Of a stretch of DNA of 64,000 bases, positions 22,783-34,068 are shown one piece after another (position 1 is the first letter of the stretch; the number at the start of each line of letters is the position of its first letter). The DNA lies in assembly GCA_028386065.3 (NCBI GenBank), contig JAKUCV010007733.1, forward strand, positions 1 through 64,000, read 5' to 3'. The translations under genes were made by a program, and so were the position numbers. The notes beneath the pieces are model-generated. The model searched no databases, was not told where the DNA came from, and saw nothing but the letters and a program-made list of their open reading frames with translations. This stretch comes from Turnera subulata (lineage: Eukaryota > Streptophyta > Magnoliopsida > Malpighiales > Passifloraceae).

Positions 22783-23155
22783 TTACTTTACGCGTTTTTT
22801 TGGACTGCCATGCCAGAGTTTTTCAGCCTTTTCCATCTCATGATTTTCTTTTGCTCTGGCTACTTTGTCTTTTCTTTTCATGGTTTTACTATAATTTCTT
22901 GCATCTTTTATCACTTGCCTCCGTGACCGTTGAGGCTTGACGGATGGGACCACATCTCGAGTAGAGCGCATGTGCGACAAGTTTTGAGCTGTTCGGACAT
23001 CGTGGAGAGATACGAGACGAGACAGACGTTTTGGCTCACACGGAATTTGTGGACAAGTGGGTAACGTGTCTTTCGAGGGATACAGGACGTGCTCGTGATC
23101 GTCACCGTTAGCTGCGTATGTCACGTTTCTCGGGATTGAGGATGGTTACGACCGA
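22783..23155 (-). CDS. Antisense open frame in D without ATG, basic
   Basis: The open frame begins after a TAA near 23155 and ends at 22783. It has no upstream ATG in frame. The C-terminal half is rich in Lys and Arg with NLS-like clusters and ends in a Lys-Lys-Arg-Val-Lys motif. AATAAATAAAG follows within about 25 nt of the stop. An AT-rich stretch (about 23160-23395) separates it from ORF 23775, so it may be a second exon joined by splicing. The product is not recognised. Confidence 0.35.
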
Positions 23156-23397
23156 TCTAGAGCGTCGAGCATGAAAATATATTTTGTTTTAATTCCTTTT
23201 GTTTTGATTTTGTTAAACGAATTTTGTTTTTAATTTCTTTATATTTGATTTTATATTCTTATTATTGATTTTTGTTTTACTTTGAGACGTTTTATTTTTC
23301 CATTTAACATAAGACTTTGTAATATAAGAAATTTTTGATTTAAAAGGAAACTTATTTTATTTATTTTATAAAGGTTTACAACAGGAGAAGGAGTACT

Positions 23398-23775
23398 CTA
23401 CGGAGCTACTTGCTTCTCAAGATCTTTTACAAGTTTTTGTACATTTTTCATGTGCGGGAACAGTTCCGCGCACGCTAGTTCGATTTGTGCCACCGCCGAG
23501 CTAATCTTCCTCAGCGAGACGTTCAGTTGCGTCAGCTTCAGTTGCGGAGTGCTGCTCTCAGCTACCGCCTTGCCCTTCCTGTCTTCAGCCTTCTTGCCGG
23601 CACGCTTCTTCCGTCGTTTTGGGGAAACGACCATGTGTTCCTTCAGGCCGATGATGTTGGTTTTGAACCGTTTCTTGGGAGGTTCTTCATCGGAGCTTGT
23701 CGGGAAAGCAGTGCCGCCGATGTAGCTGTTGTTCCCGGAGTCTGAGGTAGTCCTTGATCGCAGTGGAGAGTCCAT
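23398..23775 (-). CDS. Antisense ORF in D, 125 aa, nuclear-type basic and coiled-coil protein
   Basis: The start is ATG 23775, with TATAAAT 42 bp upstream (23811-23817) and AATAAA-type signals about 30-45 nt after the stop. Residues 1-30 are Ser-rich and acidic. Residues 32-38 and 52-62 form a bipartite-like nuclear localisation pattern. Residues 79-122 have heptad-like spacing of Leu, Ile and Val, suggesting a helix or coiled coil. No family is recognised. The intact frame and signals on both sides make it the best candidate for an expressed cargo gene of D. The alternative is a relic that happens to stay open. Confidence 0.5.
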   Translation of the reverse strand: MDSPLRSRTTSDSGNNSYIGGTAFPTSSDEEPPKKRFKTNIIGLKEHMVVSPKRRKKRAGKKAEDRKGKAVAESSTPQLKLTQLNVSLRKISSAVAQIELACAELFPHMKNVQKLVKDLEKQVAP

Positions 23776-23810
23776 GACTGTGTGTCAGTATGCCGGTCAT
23801 GAGGTTTGGT

Positions 23811-23817
23811 ATTTATA
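23811..23817 (-). promoter_or_regulatory. TATA box upstream of antisense ORF 23775
   Basis: On the minus strand GCTTATAAATACC lies 42 bp before the ATG. A start site about 30 bp downstream would leave a very short leader. Confidence 0.5.
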
Positions 23818-23960
23818 AGCGGACGAGATGTCGCTTAAGGGTATAAGCGGTATCTCGGGTTGAGGTTGGACACCTGGCAGAGTGTGCCAGAATCTTATCG
23901 TGGTAGGACCCATGGATAAGACGAAATTTTGGGGACAAAATTTTTTTAAGGTGGGAAGAC

Positions 23961-26751
23961 TGTAACAGCCCGGGTAAAATTTTTGATTTTTACCGGGACT
24001 GTAAAAGTCTTTTTACCGTGATTTACTGTTGAATTAATCTTGGGTAATTAATTCAAGGTAAATCGGGAATTGTTTTTCGAAACCGAGGGTTTCCCGCGCT
24101 CGTGATTTTCCCGTGGATTTTTCGGGCCTAAGTTGGTATTTTTCGGGTTTCGGAATTTCTCGGAAAATCACACCGGAAAATAACTAAGGAGGTATCTGTT
24201 TTTTTCTGGTCCGGATCGGACCCTCTTGTATTATTGATTATCACATGATTAATAGTTAATCACATGATTAACAATTAATCACAGTTTATAAAAGCAGAGG
24301 AAGAAGGAACCGGGTAAGGAAGAGAAGAAGAAAAAAAGAGAGAAAAAGGAAAAGAGAGGAAAAGAGAAAAAAAAAGAGAGAAAAGAAAAAAAGAGAAAAA
24401 GAAAAAGGAAAGGAAAAGGAAAAAAAAAAGAAACAGAAAATAGAAAAAAAAAGAAAACAGAGAGAGTGGAAAAAAGAAGAAAAAAAGAAAAAAAAAAGAG
24501 AAGCAGAAAATTAAAAAAAATGAAAAAAAAAGAAAGAAAAGAAGAAAATAGAAGAAAAGTAAGAAAAAGAAAAAAAAAGAGGTGTATAGTTCGTCACCTT
24601 CGTTGCTTCCGCCCGGTTACTGTGCACGGGAGAGCGACCGCCGACATCTCGAGCCTCACCGCCACCACCAGCAGGAAGCCCGAGCCGGCGCGCCTTCGAC
24701 GCCGCCTTCCCCGTCGCTTCCCACCGCCGGACGCAGCCGCTAGAGGCATTGACCCGACGACCGACCCGTGGATCCGTCTCTCTACCTTGCTGCCGCCGCG
24801 CCTCGCATCGCCACCTCCTGCCGCCGCCTGCTCGTGCCTCATCGTCGCCTCGCCTTGCCTCGCCGACCAGCAGCGCCGCCACGTCGTCACCACGCTAGGT
24901 GAGCTGGGTTGAAGACGACCCGGATAGGGTCTCTGGGTCGGGATGACCCATTTCCTCAGCCGAGTCGCGGGTTTTGTTGGTGGGCTGGGTTTGGCCTGGG
25001 CTTGGGCGTGGGCCGGCTGGGCTTGTACAGTGCGAGCCTGGGCCGGCACTATTCAGCCCAGTCCGTTAATTTTTTTAAAAAACAAATTATATATATATTT
25101 ATTAATATTCTGGTATTCATTTTTGGAAAAAAATTATATAATTATTTTGATAAAATTATTTCCAATTTAACTCTGGTATTTTCATTAAAATATAAACATA
25201 TTTACTTTGATAAATAGTTAAGTTTGGTTTTGGAAACTATTATTATTTGAAAAATATATATATACATATATATACCAAAAAAATAATTTCTGGAAATTTA
25301 ATATATGTATTATTTTCTCTGGAAATTGAGGTTGTGGAAATTATACATATATGTACTTTGTAAATTAAAGGTAATTATATTTTGTGTTGGAAATATTATT
25401 ATGTATATTTAGAAAAAGATAAATACTATAAATATTTTCTAGAAATTATAAATAGGTTATTATTTTTCTGGAAAAATTATGATGATTATTATTTTGGAAA
25501 ATTATAATTATTTTATGAAAATATATTTTGAAAGAGTTTTAATTAAAGTATGGTACCGAAATTATATTCGGAAATACGTACGGTAAAATCTTTTCGGTAA
25601 AAATGATAATAAAGGATATAGAACCGGGATGGGCTATTTCGCATTTTGGGCATCATAGTATACGGATTATGTGCATTTATGTGTATATATTGTTTTGGTT
25701 GTATAGGTTTGGATATCGGGCAGTTCCCGAGGAGCCGGCGTCGGACCGGTCATTGTTTCCGAAGATGAGTAATCGGCCAAGGTGAGGATGGATTTCCTTC
25801 GATATGTGCCTATATTACTCGGTTATTATGTTTTGATGATTGTGCATTGTTGATTGTTGCTTTTGAGGTGTTTTGGTTCGGGATGTTTATCCCCGTGTTG
25901 ATTTTCTGGCTCTTTTGGTTCAAAGTAAAATGGATTAATTAATGAATTGTGACAAGGATGTCGATCCTTGGTATTTTGGATGGGATGTCTATCCCGGTAC
26001 TTTGGTTAGGGATGTCGATCCCTACGATTTGACTTTGATTACGGTAATATAATTGTCACGTGGTAAGTAGTGGTACGACCGGATGGTTTGAGACTGTTTT
26101 GTGGTGGCCGTGATCTGGGTTCGTGTGATAAGCATGTCTATGCTTGGGATGTCTATCCCGGTTTGTTATATTTGGGATGTCTATCCCTGGGTTCTTTTTG
26201 ATCTGGCACCAGGAACAAGTTGATAACCTGGTACGACTCTAGCTTATCCGTGATGGGGCCCGGAAAGATAAAATTGGATAATTGGATTTTATTGAGTCTT
26301 TTTGGTCTTGGACCGATTTTGGGTCTTGTCTTTTGGTTTTTGCTGGTTTAGACCTTGAGTATTTATATGTGCATATTGATTGTTTTTCCTTCGTCGGTGA
26401 GCACTTCGGACTCACCCCTCACCTGCGGGCTTTCAACCCGTAGGATGAGTTATTTTGGTACAGGATTGGTGCATTCCAGACAGGCTGCAGCGTTATCCCT
26501 TGGACAGGGCTTGGATCCATAGTTTGCATCTGTCGCACACAGTGTTTATGTGAGTTTACAAGTCTTCCGCTGTGCATACTTTAGTTATTATTGGGCCATT
26601 GGGCCGGATGAGTTTTTATTGTTGTTTTTCCATTGGGCCGTTGAGCCCGGATCTTTGTTATATACACTGTATGCCGGTCTTATTTTGGTTGGATCGTCAT
26701 AGTTCCGGCACATGTTTACTGTGTATGATAAATACGGGTCGGGGCGTTTCA
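23961..26751 (+). repeat. 3' LTR of D
   Basis: It runs from TGTAACAGCCCGGG to GGGGCGTTTCA and closely matches 18457-21276. It lacks about 34 bp between the first two mini-hairpins of the other LTR, as expected from recombination between two hairpin units. Confidence 0.92.
25880..26187 (+). repeat. Cluster of seven mini-hairpins in 3' LTR of D
   Basis: Units lie at 25880-25893, 25954-25969, 25982-25995, 26008-26023, 26130-26145, 26146-26159 and 26174-26187. The last unit has loop GTCT where the 5' LTR has GTTT; its stem is unchanged. Confidence 0.85.
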
Positions 26752-27319
26752 TTATCCCCTATTTTCCATGCCTAAAGTCTTCTACAATGCTCAAATTATA
26801 ATTGCAGAGTTGAAAGTTTTGCAAGTGGTGAAGCTCTGCAAGTGGCTGAGTTTTATATTCTTTTTTTCACATTTTCTGGCCATTTGTAGATTCCACAAGC
26901 TGAGCCTGTGCCTGGGGTTGTGGCGGGGCTGTGTGTAGTCTGTTTCAATTTCTCTCTGAAATTGAATTCAGCTCCTCTTGCGATTGACGTGGTGGCATGA
27001 TGGCTTTGTGGATCAAAGCAAAGGTGGTGAAATCCAGTGGAAACCTTGTGATAAGAGGGGGATTCGTGGCTCTCTACCGATTCTGCAATGAACAATAGGC
27101 CCAAAACAGGCTCATGCTGTGCCAGAGGCTGTTTCTTCGAATTCTCCAATAAAATCTCCAAAATCCTTTGAATTGCACCTGGAATCACTAATCATACAGT
27201 AAGGAATAGGATTTATGGGAATATGGTGAAATAATGTAAAGTAAGGCATATAGCCATGATGAACTGAGAGCAAATATATCTAAAATCATGCCTAAAACAT
27301 GCATATTTCATGTGCATCA

Positions 27320-29233
27320 AAATACCCCAAACTTAAGATTTTGCTTGTCCTCAAGCAAACAGAAGAGAAAAGAAGTCAGTATTTTGAAAGGAGGTAAAGA
27401 CAATTTCAGTGCGTCAGATTTTCATCAGGTTTCTTCCTTGTGGTGTCCCAATTCAGGCATCCTCTTATTCTTCTTCAAAACTGCATTCGACTCCAACCAA
27501 ATTCCTTTTCAGTAGTTTTTATCTTAAAAATCACTGGAATAATTTCGCAATTGGCCTTCATTCCTTTCGTCATTCGAGAGATTCAGTTAAAGATTGAAAA
27601 GTGAAAAACAATACCTCATATGCAGACCCATTACCTCTTGTCTCCACTAATGTGCATAAGTCATCATGCTAGGATCACTAGGACATTATTCATGTTGTAT
27701 TGAGGCTGGGTGAGGGTTGTCAAAGTAAGGTGGATGGTTTTTGCAAAGGTCAATGGCTTGTGAACTCGATTCTTTTGTTTTTGTTTTTGAACAGCATGAG
27801 ACAGTGTAGAGGCTGTTTGACTTTGTATTTTCCGCGATCTCATGCCATTTAGCGACTGTGTCCCAATGCTTCAGCTACTCTTGATGTAACCATCGACTTC
27901 AACAGATGTATTGGATTTTTGTTCTATGCTGAAGTATCATTTTCCAGATGTTGCCCTTGTCCTTCCTCCCTTTTCTTTTTTTTTTTCTTCTTCCCGTATG
28001 TTTCTTTTTCTATTTTTGTTTTTCAAGAGAGGAGGATGAGTACATGCTTCTGGTTGTATTTTAATTTTTGTACTAGCTGAGTATGGGCAATCTCATTTTC
28101 TAATTTTGATCAAATCTTGCTCAAAGGCTCATCGACAGGGTGAGGCTATTTGGAGGAGTTTGTGCCCTTAGACACTGATGGCTCCTGCTCATGGCTGCAA
28201 ATGGTTGAGGGTGGACTGTGCAGGGTAATTGAATGAAATGGGGGCCTTCTTGATTGGCTCAAAAGGGGTTGCAAGGGTTCGATGAGAGGGGTGTGGTTCT
28301 GTGTGTTCTGTAGTTGTGCCAAAAATGGCCTAGATCCCTTCCTTGGTTGTAGACTTTGCTTAAATTTCGCCTTGACGGAGGTAAGGGCCTGTTCTAAGGT
28401 AAACAGCCTGAGCTTGTTTCATTTAGAAAATTCTTTAGCAGGATCTTTTCTCCTTTGACAGAATTCATGGAATGGAGTTGCTTGATTATTCCTGCTCTTG
28501 CTTGCTTTGGAAAAATAAGACAAGTCATGAGATTAGAGTCTTGAGCGGATTTAAATGAAACTAGAGAGAGAGCATAAATATAAGGACAGGCTCACATGGG
28601 GAGAAACATAATGAAAATAAATAGAAATTGAAATTGCATTTCATGAACATCAGAAATTACATAAAGTCGTAAAATGGCGAAATTGCACCCTAAATACCCC
28701 AAACTGAAGATCTACAGTGTCGTCACTACAAAAATTAAACAAAATCAGGGTGCAATGCCAAAACAAAGACAAGCAAGGAAACACACAATAAAAACCCAAA
28801 ATACAAAAGTACTAGTCTAAGAAAGATAAACGCAAAAGTACCCCAAACTGAAAGTCAGGCTATGTGGGTAGAGGTAAGTTATCCTTAAACTAGATTATCA
28901 TGTGCTGTAGTGATGGGGAGGGAGGAGGTGTTAGATTAAGGCAAAAGTTCGACACAGGCTCAGCCTGTGGTGAGCCTGTGTAAGTATCAGAATACCCTTC
29001 TTGCAAAATAATTGAGGTTAACTATCAAAAGGGTGTAGAAGAACTTCCCTGACAAATTTTTGACTTTGTGATTCCTCTCTCCATCGAATTGCAACACCTG
29101 ATAACAAAACACACAAAGAAAAACGAAAAGAACAAACTGAAAGAAAATAAAAGAAAACTTGAAAATTACCACACTTGGTTTTCCCATGTGCGTGCTTCTT
29201 TTACGTCTTTTAGCTGGACACTTCCTCATTGTA
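27320..29233 (-). other. 3' noncoding region of B with PPT
   Basis: The PPT is AGTTTGGGGTATTT on the minus strand at 27320-27333. A second copy lies at 28691-28705. Dyads occur at 28953-28969 (perfect), and in degenerate form near 27100 and 28410. The post-pol motif lies at 29171-29225. No ORF is supported. Confidence 0.6.
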
Positions 29234-29515
29234 CTAGTTGGGAGGTGGATTTTGGTGAGCTTGAATCTCACTAAAAACGCCCATAGTAGGGTGATAAATT
29301 TTCAACCTTCTTCGATGGGCTATGAACGGGCCCACCCCGTCACCATCAATCTCCATTTCTCCATGAGGCAAACAATGAAGAATAGTAAATTGACCAGACC
29401 ACTTGGATCGTCTTGTACCCCGATGAAGGACTTGGTCTTCCTTCTTCAAAGCACATTTGATGTTTTGACCATTGCGCCTTGTTGTGGTTTTCTTCTTGTA
29501 AACTAGTGTTCCCAT
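29234..29515 (-). pseudogene. GPF-like integrase C-terminal module of B
   Basis: The frame shows a Gly-Gln-Asn-Ile-Lys block, a Lys-Trp-Ser-Gly-Gln-Phe-Thr block, and an Arg-Leu-Lys-Ile-Tyr-His end. It is collinear with the end of A's integrase (3784-3984) and with C (46300-46685). No catalytic integrase core or RT lies between it and the protease. A frameshift near 29500 separates the N-terminal residues. Confidence 0.65.
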
Positions 29516-29682
29516 TCATATCCAATTGCACTTCATTCAACTCTGGAGGACAGGCTGGGCCTGTCGTATTGGCTTAATGTTGTCATTAACAGTGCCAACT
29601 TGGTAGCAGGTGCCGAAGCTCGAAACTGACATGGGGGCCTGGTGCATACAAAAATTTATCGTATTTACTCCAATTCTCAGTG

Positions 29683-30120
29683 TCAACCTTCCTTTTCATC
29701 TTCAATCAATGCCCTAGCCGTGGCAAGAAAAGGGCATCCTAAAATGATAGGTGTATGGACATCCAATGCCATATCTACGACCACAAAATCAACGGGAATA
29801 TAAAATTCACCAACCTTCATGGCCACATCCTCTATTACTCCCACAGGATACACAAGTGAGCGGTCAGCAAGTTGGATTGTCATCCTTGTGGGCTTGATAT
29901 CTCCAAAGTTCATGTCTTGAGTGAAGGATAGTGGTAACAGGCTGACACTGGCTCCTAGATCACATACAGCTCCTTCAGTTTTCTTGTCCCCGATGTTGCA
30001 AGGTATTGTGAAACTCCTAGGGTCTGAACATTTTCTGGGTGGGTGGTGTTGAATAAGAGCACTCCCCTGGCTTGTCATGGCTACAGTCTCAATATCAACA
30101 ATGGTTTTCTTTTTGTCAAA
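29683..30120 (-). pseudogene. Athila protease of B
   Basis: It holds Asp-Leu-Gly-Ala-Ser (catalytic motif), a Tyr-Pro-Val-Gly-Val strand block, and Ile-Leu-Gly-x-Pro-Phe-Leu-Ala. Retroviral-type aspartic protease would cut the polyprotein as a dimer. At about 30120 it keeps, uninterrupted, the site that Cassandra-type LTRs hit in A and C. The frame is open over 131 codons but not continuous with gag. Confidence 0.75.
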
Positions 30121-30296
30121 ATATGCTTAAGAAATTTGGCATAAGAAGACATTTGTGTGACCACATCACTGAAAGCCACATTGACATATAACTTACTCAA
30201 CATTTCCTTGAACTTATAGAATTGCTTCTCCAGCTTAGATTTATGGTATACTTTTGGGTATGGGAGAGGAATTTGGTAAGGTTGAATAGTCTGGGG

Positions 30297-31684
30297 CTAT
30301 TTCTCAGCTCTTTTGGTACTAATAGGCTCAGGCACAGGCTCAGCCTGTGTCTGCACTGTCTGTCTAGAGCTGGATGTCGAAGCTTGTTGTTCGATTCTCT
30401 CCACAGCCTCAGACAGTCTTGGCACTGTGTCTCTTAATTCTCTCCCACTGCGAAGGATCACAGCGTTGCAATGTTGAATCCTTGGATTCTCTATTGGTTT
30501 TCCTGGAAGAGCTCCTGGTTGATTAGTGGACATAGTGGCTTGTTGAGCAATCCGATTCTCCAGGATTCTGTTGTGAGATTTGATTTGATTGATCTCCTCG
30601 CTCATTTTATTCTAGTTCTCTAGGAAGGATTGCAACATGCTCATCATGTCTTGATGTCCACCTTGATATCCACCATGGTTCTGCCTATTGTACTGAGCCT
30701 GTGGTGGATTTCTTTCTTCGTTTATTGATCTCTAAGAGAAATTTGGGTGATCTCTCCATGCTAGGTTGTAAGTATTCCCAAATCGATTCTGTGTTTGCTG
30801 GATATAGTGGGCTTGCTCAGAATCACATTCGGCAAAGCCCCTAATTGCTTCCTGGGGGCTTCTATTTCTGCCTCTAGCTTGGTCACTCTGTCTATACCAA
30901 TTATTCCAGAGGATTTGACTCCCCTGACTTCGGTCTTCCTCTTAGATAGTGCTTCAAGAATGGCGACTCCATCACTGTAGTCCTTGTCCAAAAATGCACC
31001 ATTGGCCATCTTGTCCATGGTGTTCTGATCTTCATCACATAGGTCACAATAAAATTGTTCAAGTTGCATGGCCTCATCAATTAGGTGGTTTGGCCATCTC
31101 CTCAGTAATCCTTTGAAGCGCTCCCAAGCATCTCGAATTGACTCATCATAGCGCTGGAAAAAACCAATAAGCTGCTGCCTTAAACTTACAGCCTTGCTTT
31201 ATTGATGGTATTCCTTGAAGAAAGCTCTGACTAGGCTGTCCCAGTTAGTGAAATGGCCTGCTTCATGATTGTTGAGCCATTCGAATGCTGCATCTCTGAG
31301 TGAAAATGGGAATACTCTCATGTATAGCTGCTCCTTGGTCATCCCTACTATGTTCACTGTACTGCACACTCGCAAGAAGTTTTGTAAGTGCGAGTTTGGA
31401 TCTTCATAGGGGGTGCCTCCAAAGGTGCACCTTTCCAGCATGCTCAGCAAGTTGGTTCTGATTTCATATGGAGCATTACATCAGGAATGGCTATGTTGTT
31501 ATGGATTATGGTGGTTGTAGGAGCTGGGACATAGAGCCTGTTCAGTGCCCTGGTGCGCTCCTTCGTTGGGTCTGTCCGCCATGTTTTGTTGCTTTTGTTT
31601 GTTTTGCTTGCGAATCTGGCAGGTTTTCTTTTCAATTTCCTGGTGGAAGATTAGAGTTGGTTGCTTGCTCCTGGTTTGGGGCAT
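30297..31684 (-). pseudogene. gag: Athila gag of B
   Basis: The start is ATG 31684, 91 bp after the PBS. A basic N-terminus rich in Arg/Lys/Gln is followed by a capsid segment (about 31450-31199) with an FPFSLRD-AAFEWL motif, a second capsid segment (31069-30761) and a helical C-terminus (30605-30297) that includes an in-frame dyad at 30333-30349. Frameshifts separate the three pieces. The zinc-knuckle region seen in C at 44461-44500 is degraded here. Confidence 0.75.
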
Positions 31685-31774
31685 GCACCACCTGAAAACT
31701 TCAAATCTGAAAAAAAGAGGTAAGTAATAAAAAACTATTAAATCAAAATACAAGGGAATAGAATCAAGCGCCAA

Positions 31775-31792
31775 TCCCCGGCAACGGCGCCA
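31775..31792 (-). promoter_or_regulatory. Primer-binding site of B, tRNA-Asp(GTC)
   Basis: TGGCGCCGTTGCCGGGGA on the minus strand; its first 17 bases are complementary to the 3' end of plant tRNA-Asp plus CCA. It lies 6 bp inside the LTR edge. Confidence 0.9.
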
Positions 31793-31798
31793 AAAACT

Positions 31799-33809
31799 TG
31801 GTAGGGGTCCTGCAACTGCACAGGGTAGTTGTAGTACTCTATCAAGGTTGTATCCATAAGGACTGGGTTGAGCCTGTTACTCCTTAATTAGACAAATTAG
31901 GCTTGAAACAATTAGACAAAAGTGGAAATTGGATGAATGCTAATCGAAACTTAAAATAAAAAGTAACAGTAGTGTTCAAATAAGAAAAGATCAGATTTGG
32001 TGGAGTCTTAGGCATCCAGGGTTCACATGTCTTGCTCTTATGCTCTAAATTGCTCAACAGCATCATAACAGACTGAGCCTGTTCGACGCCCTATGCTTAA
32101 TATGATGTCTTGAAGGGGCTCCCAACCTAAAGTACTACCAACGGTTTTCGATCTTACTGATAGTTCCCCAAGCTTCCATCTATCCCCTGTCACTAGAATA
32201 GACATCTACTTAAGGGTGAAGTTTAAAGTTGGTGTTCGGTACCCACAGTCTCTCCCTATCTTCTTTCGAACGGCTAGGGAGTGAAGGCTGACTATTGTTG
32301 GTCTAGCACACTTGGCTTCTCCTTTCGGTCCTTCACCAAGCTGCTACTAGATTAAAAATAAACTACTTAATAATCAATCAAGAATCAGATTAAAAGTGGT
32401 GTCATTCTTCTTGACTGTGCCGCAATAGGGTGAGCCTGTGCTGAGCCTCTGGTTAGGCCTGCCGAGAACACATAGTCAACTACACAGATCAGTTCTTGCA
32501 GGCGCTCTCAACCTATACTGAACCATTTTTTTTCACTCACAGGTTCCTCCCAAGGCTCTCACTCATCCTAATGCTTTCGCATCTGTCAAACCAAGGGGAT
32601 TAAGATTTGGTGTTGAGGCTAATTCCTCAATTAGTTCCCAACTCCTGTCAAAAGCCAGAAACGAAGGGTAGGTTGTTGTGGTTCTAGTAGCTATGGCTTC
32701 TCCTTTCGGTCCTTCACCTAGCTACCTATCATCATGTAAGGGTTTGGCCAGAACTCAAAGATGTATCAAGTTTTCAACAACCAACACAAGAAAACGGAGA
32801 CGTCTTGCACCCTTCAACCTAAGAGGGGTTGTTTAATTCATGCTCAGAATTACAAAAACAGAGGGGGTAAGGGATAGCATGATGTTTGGAACAGTCTAGA
32901 GGTTAGGGATAACACGATTTCTGCCCAGAAAAGGGTGTAGAATCCTGTTTCCCCTTGAACCCTTTGTTCCAGAACTTCTGCAACTTTATGGGTGTTTTGA
33001 TCGATGGGTTATTCGATGTTGAATTCTTTCCTCCTTCTTATTTATAGGCGCAGATCCTCTTCTTCTCTCTTGTCCCACTTGCTGGAAGGTATGGAAGTTG
33101 GGCAAGTTAGAATTCAGTTGCCCATCTTGCTCCTCGAGATAAGGTACCATGGGAGGCGTGCTGATAGGGTGAGTTCTTCTGATCTACAGATTTTAGAAGA
33201 CTTTAGGGGAGGATAATAGTTCTTTAATTACAATATTCTTTGGGTGTAATGATTATCCCCTCTTTGCCATGCCTAAAGTCTTCTATAATGCTCAGGTTAT
33301 AATTGCATAGTTGAAAGTTTTGCAAGTGGTGAAGCTCTACAAGTGGCTGAGTTTTATATTCTTTTCTTCACGTTTTCTGGCCATCTGTAGATTCCACAGG
33401 CTGAGCCCGTGCCTGGGGCTGTGGTGAGGCTGTGTGTAGTCTCTTTCAATTCCTCTCTGAAATTGAATTCAGTTCCTCTTGCGATTGACGTGGTGGCATG
33501 ATGGCTTTGTGAATCAAGGCAAAGGTGGGAAATCCAGTGGAAACCTTGTGATTGGAGGGGGATTTGTGGCTCTCTACCGATACTGCAATGAACAACAGAC
33601 TCGAAATAGACTCTTGCTGTGCCAGAGGCTATTTCGTCGAATTCTCCAATAAAATCTCCAAAATTCTTCGAAATGTACCTGGAATCACTAATCATACAGT
33701 AAGGGATAGGATATGGTGAAATAATGCAAAGTAAGGCATATAGTTGTGATGAATTGAGAGCAAATATATCTAAAATCATGCTTAAAAAATGCATATTTCT
33801 TGTGCATCA
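31799..33809 (-). repeat. 5' LTR of B (2011 bp)
   Basis: It begins (minus) TGATGCACAAGAAATATGC at 33809 and ends GACCCCTACCA at 31799. A TATA-like CTATAAATA lies near 33040-33048 (minus). It matches the split 3' LTR along its length. Confidence 0.92.
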
Positions 33810-34068
33810 ATGCCCTTCTATCTATCTTTAGTTTTCAAACTAATTCAGGGGCATAATCATTTTTTCGTGGCTTTCCAAATCCGGAAAATTCCTACTCGTC
33901 CCGAAAATTTGGCAAAAATATCTGGAGTTCGGAATAGGACTTGGATTTAGAATCCGATGCTCGGTTACCATAAAATAATTATCAAAGATTATTTTCATAT
34001 GGTAAATTATTTTACAAAGCCTTTTACAGTCCCGGTAAAAATACAAATTTTACCCAGAGGCTGTTACA

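Larger units (their letters stand above)
18457..26751 (+). mobile_element. Element D: non-autonomous chromovirus-like LTR retrotransposon with antisense cargo
   Basis: The LTRs are 2820 bp (18457-21276) and 2791 bp (23961-26751), with perfect TSD TTATC at 18452-18456 and 26752-26756. Only 2684 bp lies between them. The internal region has an initiator-Met-like PBS, a 48-codon ORF, no gag or pol domain, three antisense ORFs, and a PPT (AAGGTGGGAAGAC, 23948-23960) preceded by TTTTGGGGACAAAAT. That 3' end is typical of Tekay/Del-like chromoviruses. The LTRs are very similar, so this is the youngest insertion of the nest. Confidence 0.9.
16987..27319 (-). repeat. 3' LTR of B, split by D at 18456/26757
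   Basis: It begins (minus) TGATGCACATGAAATATGC at 27319 beside the PPT (27320-27333). Element D interrupts it between 26757 and 18456 with TSD TTATC. It ends GACCCCTATCA at 16987. Its own length is about 2033 bp. The uninterrupted 5' LTR at 31799-33809 confirms the split point. Confidence 0.9.
16987..33809 (-). mobile_element. Athila derivative B, family 1 (non-autonomous), split by element D
   Basis: It has both LTRs, a tRNA-Asp PBS, gag, protease, a GPF-like C-terminal module and a PPT, but no RT, RNase H or integrase core. The perfect 5-bp TSD ATGCC lies at 16982-16986 and 33810-33814. Without element D it is about 8.5 kb. It sits inside solo LTR E. Confidence 0.92.
14648..34068 (-). mobile_element. 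Solo LTR E, chromovirus (Tekay/Del)-like, interrupted by B and D
   Basis: On the minus strand it starts TGTAACAGCC at 34068, continues to 33815, is interrupted by element B, resumes at 16986 and ends GCCGTTTCA at 14648. Its own length is about 2.6 kb. Its start (TGTAACAGCC, then GGGTAAAAT, then TTTTTACCGGGACTGTAAAA) parallels LTR D. No PBS or PPT adjoins, so it is a solo LTR. Flanks ATATA and ATATG match at 4 of 5 bases. It holds GC-rich, gene-like stretches (16190-16870) with only spurious ORFs. Confidence 0.7.

Noticed and set aside
23155..23398. Definite intron joining the two antisense ORFs of D
   Set aside because: The stretch is AT-rich and plausible, but no strong donor was found, so it is kept only as an alternative.
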